From: UBA2561 sp964577275
GTDB lineage: Bacteria > Bacteroidota > Bacteroidia > Cytophagales > Thermoflexibacteraceae
Direction: 5' to 3'
Length of the DNA stretch: 5,854 nt
Assembly: GCA_964577275.1 (NCBI GenBank)
Contig: CAZNYR010000151.1
Coordinates: forward strand, 1 to 5,854
Shown here: positions 1 to 5,854 of the stretch, piece after piece
Position numbering within the stretch: the stretch's first letter is position 1
Layout of the letters: every line of letters begins with the position of its first letter
Translations under genes and position numbers: made by a program
The notes under the pieces: generated by a model
The model's database searches: none
Told to the model about the DNA's origin: nothing
Seen by the model: the letters and a program-made list of their open reading frames with translations, nothing else

Positions 1-1446
1 TCGGTAACTGTTGCAGGTAAACCCTTGAAAATCAATTCGGTATTCATCATGCCTTTGCTCCTAAATGACGAGGCGATTGGCGTATTGGCTTTGACTTCGT
101 TGGCAAATTTTTCGGAAAAAAGCATTGAGTTTTTGCACAAAATTAGTGGAAATATTGCCGCCAGTTTGTCCAGCATTAGCAATAGTTTTTATATCGAAAA
201 ATTATTAGAAGAATCCAACCAAACCAATGAACAATTACAGGCGCAAGAGGAAGTAATGCGCCAAAATTACGAGGAATTAGAAATCACTTCGGATAAAATG
301 CGGCAGGCAGAAAAGCAATTATTGGAGCAACAAGAGGAACTCAAAAAGATGAATGAAAGCCTCGAAAAGCGTGTCCGAGAACGCACCCAAGAACTCGAAA
401 AAAGCAAGCGACATACCGAAGTATTACTCAAAGATGCACAAATTAAGAATGAAAAATTACTTGCCAGCGAAGAGGAATTACGTCAGAATGCCGAAGAGCT
501 GAAAACAACCAATGAACATTTGCAACATACTCAGAATCAGCTACAAACCGCACTGCACCAAGAATCCGAAATTCGTCAGAAAGTGCAGGAAGCCAATACC
601 AAAATTAAGGAAGCGCAAAGCCAACTGATTCAAGCCGAAAAGATGGCTTCTTTGGGGCAATTAGTAGCAGGAATTGCACACGAAATCAATAATCCTGTCA
701 ATTTTGTGTATGCGGGAACAGATTCCTTACATACGATTTTGAAGGACTTTTCGGAGATTATCCAGAAATATGAAGAAATTGGAAAAACTGTTAAAAGTCA
801 GGCAAAATTCGAGCAGAAATGGAAGGAATTAATAGCTTTAAAGGAAGAACTCGAATTTGAGGAGATGCAGGAGGATATGTTCAATTTGCTTGCCGATATT
901 CGGAATGGCGCAGAGCGCACCGCCGAAATTGTCAAAGGCTTGCGGACATTTTCGAGGCTTGATGAAAATGATATTAAATCGATTGATTTGCACGAGAATT
1001 TGGATTCTACATTGGTTATTTTGCATAATAAATACAAAAATCGCATCGAAATTGATAAACAATATGCCTCGAACTTGCCCGAAATTGATTGTTTTCCCGG
1101 ACAAATTAATCAAGTATTTATGAATATTTTGTCCAATGCGATTCAGGCAATTCCTGACGAAGGCAAAATTACGCTCAAAACTCGTTATTTGCCTGATAAT
1201 CATAAGGTTGAAGTTTCAATTACGGACACGGGAGCTGGAATGCCGCCCGAAATTCAGGCAAAAATTTTCGAGCCGTTTTTTACGACCAAAGACGTGGGCG
1301 AAGGCACGGGCATGGGACTTTCGATTTCGCATGGCATTATCCAAAAACACAACGGCACAATTACGGTAGAAAGTGCGCCCCATCAAGGGACAAGTTTTGT
1401 CGTTACCTTGCCGATACAGGCACAAATTCAGATAGAAACGGAGTAA
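1..1446 (+). CDS. GAF-domain sensor histidine kinase, 5'-truncated by the window edge
   Basis: Probably a cytoplasmic sensor kinase that autophosphorylates on histidine and passes phosphate to a response regulator not seen here. The frame is open from base 1, so the true start lies upstream; the TTG at 25 is inside the domain and is not a credible start. Of 481 visible residues, about 1-62 resemble the C-terminal half of a GAF domain (hydrophobic strands IMPLLL and IGVLAL, then a helix). Residues 63-212 are a long Glu/Gln/Lys-rich coiled coil with no membrane helix. The kinase core follows: H-box GIAHEINNP with phospho-accepting H227, second helix with GLRTFSRLDE (from 313), N-box FMNILSNA (N375, N379), G1 DTGAGMP (D409), F-box FEPFF (423-427), G2 GEGTGMG (433-439) and a final GTSF motif. 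All catalytic motifs are intact. The DHp style resembles the family abundant in cyanobacteria and Bacteroidota. The GAF ligand cannot be told from this fragment, and further domains may lie upstream. Confidence 0.93.
   Translation, partial: SVTVAGKPLKINSVFIMPLLLNDEAIGVLALTSLANFSEKSIEFLHKISGNIAASLSSISNSFYIEKLLEESNQTNEQLQAQEEVMRQNYEELEITSDKMRQAEKQLLEQQEELKKMNESLEKRVRERTQELEKSKRHTEVLLKDAQIKNEKLLASEEELRQNAEELKTTNEHLQHTQNQLQTALHQESEIRQKVQEANTKIKEAQSQLIQAEKMASLGQLVAGIAHEINNPVNFVYAGTDSLHTILKDFSEIIQKYEEIGKTVKSQAKFEQKWKELIALKEELEFEEMQEDMFNLLADIRNGAERTAEIVKGLRTFSRLDENDIKSIDLHENLDSTLVILHNKYKNRIEIDKQYASNLPEIDCFPGQINQVFMNILSNAIQAIPDEGKITLKTRYLPDNHKVEVSITDTGAGMPPEIQAKIFEPFFTTKDVGEGTGMGLSISHGIIQKHNGTITVESAPHQGTSFVVTLPIQAQIQIETE
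241..321 (+). repeat. Coiled-coil repeat, copy 1 (residues 81-107 of the GAF kinase)
   Basis: This stretch encodes 27 residues, A81 to L107, that align without gaps to A155-L181 of the same protein. Shared positions include the EE pair, RQN, EEL and the closing QL. It suggests an internal duplication within the signalling helix, or strong convergence on one heptad pattern. The DNA copies are diverged, so this is a protein-level repeat. Confidence 0.6.
463..543 (+). repeat. Coiled-coil repeat, copy 2 (residues 155-181 of the GAF kinase)
   Basis: This is the second copy of the 27-residue coiled-coil unit, offset by 74 residues from the first. It contains EEELRQNAEEL, the most recognisable form of the unit; similar stretches are common in Bacteroidota kinases with long linkers. 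It lies between the GAF domain and the phospho-accepting helix, where it would carry the signal as helix rotation or register shift. Confidence 0.6.
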
Positions 1447-1507
1447 TCGTTTTTTTGTAAATTTGTTTAAAACAATTATTTTATACATAAATCTTGGCGA
1501 TATTGCC
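1447..1507 (+). promoter_or_regulatory. AT-rich gap with a short palindrome and weak promoter-like elements
   Basis: These 61 bases separate the GAF kinase from the first TPR kinase. They contain a T-run at 1450-1456 and a 13-base palindrome, TTGTTT-A-AAACAA, at 1463-1475. TTTG at 1462-1465 is followed 22 bases later by TAAATCTTG at 1488-1496, loosely like the Bacteroidota -33/-7 promoter (TTTG, TAnnTTTG) but with an extra base. No GC-rich terminator hairpin is present, so read-through from gene 1 is plausible. The palindrome could be a chance product of AT-rich sequence. No Shine-Dalgarno sequence precedes the ATG at 1508, as is normal for Bacteroidota. Confidence 0.2.
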
Positions 1508-3637
<2,130 letters not shown>

Positions 3638-3674
3638 CCTATTCATAATCAATTAGATACAGCGATTAAATTTT
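3638..3674 (+). other. Short spacer between the TPR kinase and its paralogue
   Basis: This AT-rich 37-base gap has no hairpin, no terminator and no Shine-Dalgarno sequence before the ATG at 3675. It is short enough that the two TPR genes are probably on one transcript and made together, which bears on whether their products pair. Confidence 0.5.
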
Positions 3675-5774
3675 ATGAAATTCTATGCCTTGCTTTTCTT
3701 GATTTTTGCGCTCAAACTGCCTTCTATTTTTGCTCAAGAGCTGACGGAGGCAGATAGCTTGACCGGAATCTTGCCCAAACTGAAAGGCGAGCAGAAAATC
3801 CATGCACTGAATCGCTTGACATGGATATTACGTACCTCCGATTTGGAAAATGCACAAAAATATGGCGACCAAGCCATAGAATTAGCCGAAGCACAAGAAA
3901 AATGGGAATTGCTGGCGACAGCCTACAATTATACGGGCGTGGTGTTGCGGAATCGCGGCAATTTGATGTATTCCCTGAATTATTTTTATCGTGCCTTGAA
4001 TGTTGCCGAAAAGCGCAATCTTGTGTTACAAACGGCATATGCTTACACCAATATCGGCAATGTGCAGGGCAAGCAAAATAAAAATGAAGAAGCCATCGAA
4101 AATATCAATCAGGCGGTGCGTTTTTTTCGGAAAGCCAACGACAAACGGGGCGAAGCCTACGGCTGGATTCGGCTGGGCGAAATTTATCAAAATCAAGAAA
4201 AGTATGATGATGCGCTCAAATCATATCTAAAGTGCTTGGAAATTAGGAAAAAAGAAAAATTGCCCGACAATAAAACGGGTTTGGGGGCGGTCAAAAGTAA
4301 AATCGGACAAGTTTATCTGATACAAAAAAATTATCAATGGGCGTTGTTTTATTTTCGGCAGGCGGTTTTTTTATCCCAAGAAATTAATGAACTTACTGGC
4401 TTGGCTATCAATGGGTTATATGTGGCAAAGGTATATAAAGCCCTACAAAAAATGGATTCGGTATTTTATTATGCCGAGCAATCTTTGCGTTTAGCCCAAG
4501 AAGTGGGCATGACCTCCACGATTCAGGAAAGTACGGAATTTCTGGCAGAGATTTATGAAGAGCAAGGCGATTATCATAAAGCCTATGAACTTACTCGCTT
4601 GTATTCGGAGGCACAGGCGCATCTGATTCGTGAAAAAAATGCCAAAACCTTACAATCTATTCAAATCGAATATCAGGTAAAAAAACAGGATTCAAAAATC
4701 GAATTATTAGAGAAAGATAAGTTTTTGAGTCGATTTTTGCTTGGCAGTCTGGTTATTGCGTTATTTTTGAGTGTATTTTGGGTGCGTTATATGCGTAAAA
4801 TGAACCGACAACGCAAGGAAGATTATAAACTTTTGAAGGCACAAAAGCACGAAATTGAGGCGCAAACCGAAAATTTGATGCGGGCAAATGATGCGATTGC
4901 CGTCCAGAAAGAAGACCTTGAAATCAAACATGAATCCTTAGAAAAGACGCTTAATGACTTGGAAAATGCACAAATTCAGGTGGCGGAGAGCGAAAAAATG
5001 GCTTCGTTGGGACAAATGTTGGCGGGGATTTCAAACGAACTCAATAATCCATTGAACTTTATTTATACGGGAACAGAATCCTTGCAAAGTATTTTGGAGG
5101 ATTTGAAAGAAATTTTGGATAAATATGACGAAACTGAACTTTCGGTACAGCATTTAGAGGCTTTTCAGGCGGAGATAAAACACCTCAAACACGAATTGGA
5201 ATACGCTGAAATACAGGAAGATATCGTCAATTTATTGGCTGATATTTATGATGGTGCCAAACATACGAATCGGATTGTTGCGGGTTTGAGGACATTTACG
5301 CAGGCGGGCAAAAAAGCCTCATCAGTGGATATTCATCAAAATTTGGAGGCAACACTGATTGTTTTGAATCACAAACGAGGCGAATCTGTCGAAATTATCC
5401 AAAATTATGACAAAAAGCTCCCTTATGTTACGTGCTTCCCGAGTTTGATGAATCAAGTATTTATGAGTTTGGTTTCGTATTCGATGGAATCGGTGGGCGA
5501 AAGCGGACGCATCGAAATAAGTACGGAACGTACTGAAAATGAGATGGTTATAATTCGATTTTCGGATACGGGCAAAGGCATGAACCCGCAGACTTTGCGC
5601 TATTTATTTGAGCCTTTGCATTCTTCGCAAGAAATCAATATGATGGAAAATATTAGTTTTGCGCTCACGGCGGATATTATCCAAAAACACCAAGGCGAAA
5701 TCAAGGTCGAAAGCCAAGAAGGCAAAGGCACAAGTTTTGAAATTCGCCTGCCGATTTATCCTCAATTCAAATAA
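3675..5774 (+). CDS. TPR-repeat membrane pseudo-histidine-kinase (catalytic motifs lost)
   Basis: A close full-length paralogue of the preceding TPR kinase (699 against 709 residues) with an intact frame. Signal peptide 1-20 (cleavage IFA|Q), about seven TPR-like helix pairs over 40-313, transmembrane helix about 354-370 and a coiled coil to about 438 are all kept. The kinase core is not. The H-box reads GISNELNNP, so N454 (AAC, 5034-5036) replaces the phospho-accepting histidine. The N-box reads FMSLVSYS (S598 and Y602 replace asparagines). The F-box FEPLHSSQ (from 645) replaces FQPFFTTK. The G2 loop has M657, N659 and S661 in place of three glycines. The helix-2 motif GLRTFARMD became GLRTFTQAG. 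G1 DTGKGM (D631) and GKGT (683-686) remain. Autophosphorylation on the usual histidine is impossible and ATP binding is probably impaired. Likely roles, by inference, are an allosteric partner, decoy or sensor subunit of the gene 2 kinase. A gene in early decay is the alternative, but there is no stop or frameshift. Confidence 0.93.
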   Translation: MKFYALLFLIFALKLPSIFAQELTEADSLTGILPKLKGEQKIHALNRLTWILRTSDLENAQKYGDQAIELAEAQEKWELLATAYNYTGVVLRNRGNLMYSLNYFYRALNVAEKRNLVLQTAYAYTNIGNVQGKQNKNEEAIENINQAVRFFRKANDKRGEAYGWIRLGEIYQNQEKYDDALKSYLKCLEIRKKEKLPDNKTGLGAVKSKIGQVYLIQKNYQWALFYFRQAVFLSQEINELTGLAINGLYVAKVYKALQKMDSVFYYAEQSLRLAQEVGMTSTIQESTEFLAEIYEEQGDYHKAYELTRLYSEAQAHLIREKNAKTLQSIQIEYQVKKQDSKIELLEKDKFLSRFLLGSLVIALFLSVFWVRYMRKMNRQRKEDYKLLKAQKHEIEAQTENLMRANDAIAVQKEDLEIKHESLEKTLNDLENAQIQVAESEKMASLGQMLAGISNELNNPLNFIYTGTESLQSILEDLKEILDKYDETELSVQHLEAFQAEIKHLKHELEYAEIQEDIVNLLADIYDGAKHTNRIVAGLRTFTQAGKKASSVDIHQNLEATLIVLNHKRGESVEIIQNYDKKLPYVTCFPSLMNQVFMSLVSYSMESVGESGRIEISTERTENEMVIIRFSDTGKGMNPQTLRYLFEPLHSSQEINMMENISFALTADIIQKHQGEIKVESQEGKGTSFEIRLPIYPQFK

Positions 5775-5854
5775 ATTTAGCAACCAGTCGCTTTGCGTAT
5801 TTAACGTTTTATTGACAGCGAAGATACGCCCAAAAGCGTTATATTTACCAGACA
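5775..5854 (+). other. Downstream non-coding tail with two crossing inverted repeats
   Basis: I see no gene in these 80 bases. GCGTAT at 5795-5800 is complementary to ATACGC at 5824-5829. AACGTTTT at 5803-5810 is nearly complementary to AAAAGCGTT at 5832-5840, with one bulged base. The two pairings cross, so they would be alternatives or a pseudoknot. There is no T-run after either, so this is not a classical intrinsic terminator. It may be a weak terminator or the leader of a gene beyond the window. Confidence 0.25.

Noticed and set aside
25..27. TTG as the start codon of the first gene
   Set aside because: The frame is open to base 1 and the upstream residues continue the GAF fold; the gene is cut by the window edge.
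798..1203. Minus-strand open frames of 82 and 121 codons inside the GAF kinase core
   Set aside because: They lie opposite conserved kinase motifs, have no recognisable domain and are best explained as shadows of the real gene. The same applies to the other opposite-strand and shifted frames, including those at 1216-1671, 2851-3165 and 3724-4038.
1463..1465. TTG as the start codon of the first TPR kinase
   Set aside because: It adds 15 residues ahead of a good signal peptide that begins at ATG 1508, and it lies in the AT-rich spacer and palindrome.
1450..1477. Intrinsic terminator after the GAF kinase
   Set aside because: The T-run at 1450-1456 comes before the palindrome, not after it, and the palindrome is AT-only apart from one G-C pair with a one-base centre, so no stable RNA hairpin forms.
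3675..5774. Calling the third gene a pseudogene
   Set aside because: There is no stop, frameshift or truncation, and the sensor, membrane and coiled-coil parts remain well conserved. Loss is concentrated in catalytic motifs, which fits a pseudokinase better than a dead gene.
5812..5846. TTGACA at 5812 with TTATAT or TATATTTA near 5839-5848 as a promoter for a downstream gene
   Set aside because: The spacing (about 21 bases or more) is too long for a sigma-70-type promoter, and the -33 to -7 distance does not suit the Bacteroidota type. The downstream gene is not visible.

Overview
The window is a tandem cluster of three plus-strand sensor histidine kinase genes, with almost no non-coding DNA. 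It probably comes from a member of the Bacteroidota, most likely a Cytophagales- or Microscilla-like bacterium. The reasons are AT-rich coding sequence (24 of 60 bases are G or C in the one row I counted), the combination of signal peptide, TPR array, one membrane helix and kinase that is common in that phylum, and start codons with no Shine-Dalgarno sequence. This assignment is inference; no rRNA or other marker gene is present.

Layout: (1) Positions 1-1446 hold the 3' part of a soluble kinase. The window opens inside its GAF domain, which is followed by a coiled coil of about 150 residues and a complete catalytic core. (2) Positions 1508-3637 hold a complete membrane kinase of 709 residues: signal peptide, periplasmic TPR array, one transmembrane helix, short coiled coil, catalytic core. 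(3) Positions 3675-5774 hold a 699-residue tandem paralogue of gene 2 with the same architecture. (4) Positions 5775-5854 are non-coding as far as can be seen. The gaps of 61 and 37 bases and the shared strand suggest co-transcription.

All three share one catalytic module of the type with an H-box reading AHE(I/L)NNP and a GLRTF motif. Genes 1 and 2 keep every catalytic motif. Gene 3 does not: the phospho-accepting histidine is asparagine (N454), both N-box asparagines are gone (S598, Y602), all three G2-loop glycines are gone (M657, N659, S661), and the F-box is altered. Its reading frame, TPR domain, membrane helix, G1 aspartate and C-terminal GKGT motif are intact. Gene 3 therefore looks like a pseudo-histidine-kinase beside its apparently active paralogue, and is the most interesting feature here.

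A plausible but unproven model is that the gene 3 product senses through its TPR domain and controls the gene 2 kinase, for example by heterodimerising with it. No response regulator is encoded in the window, so the downstream target is unknown.
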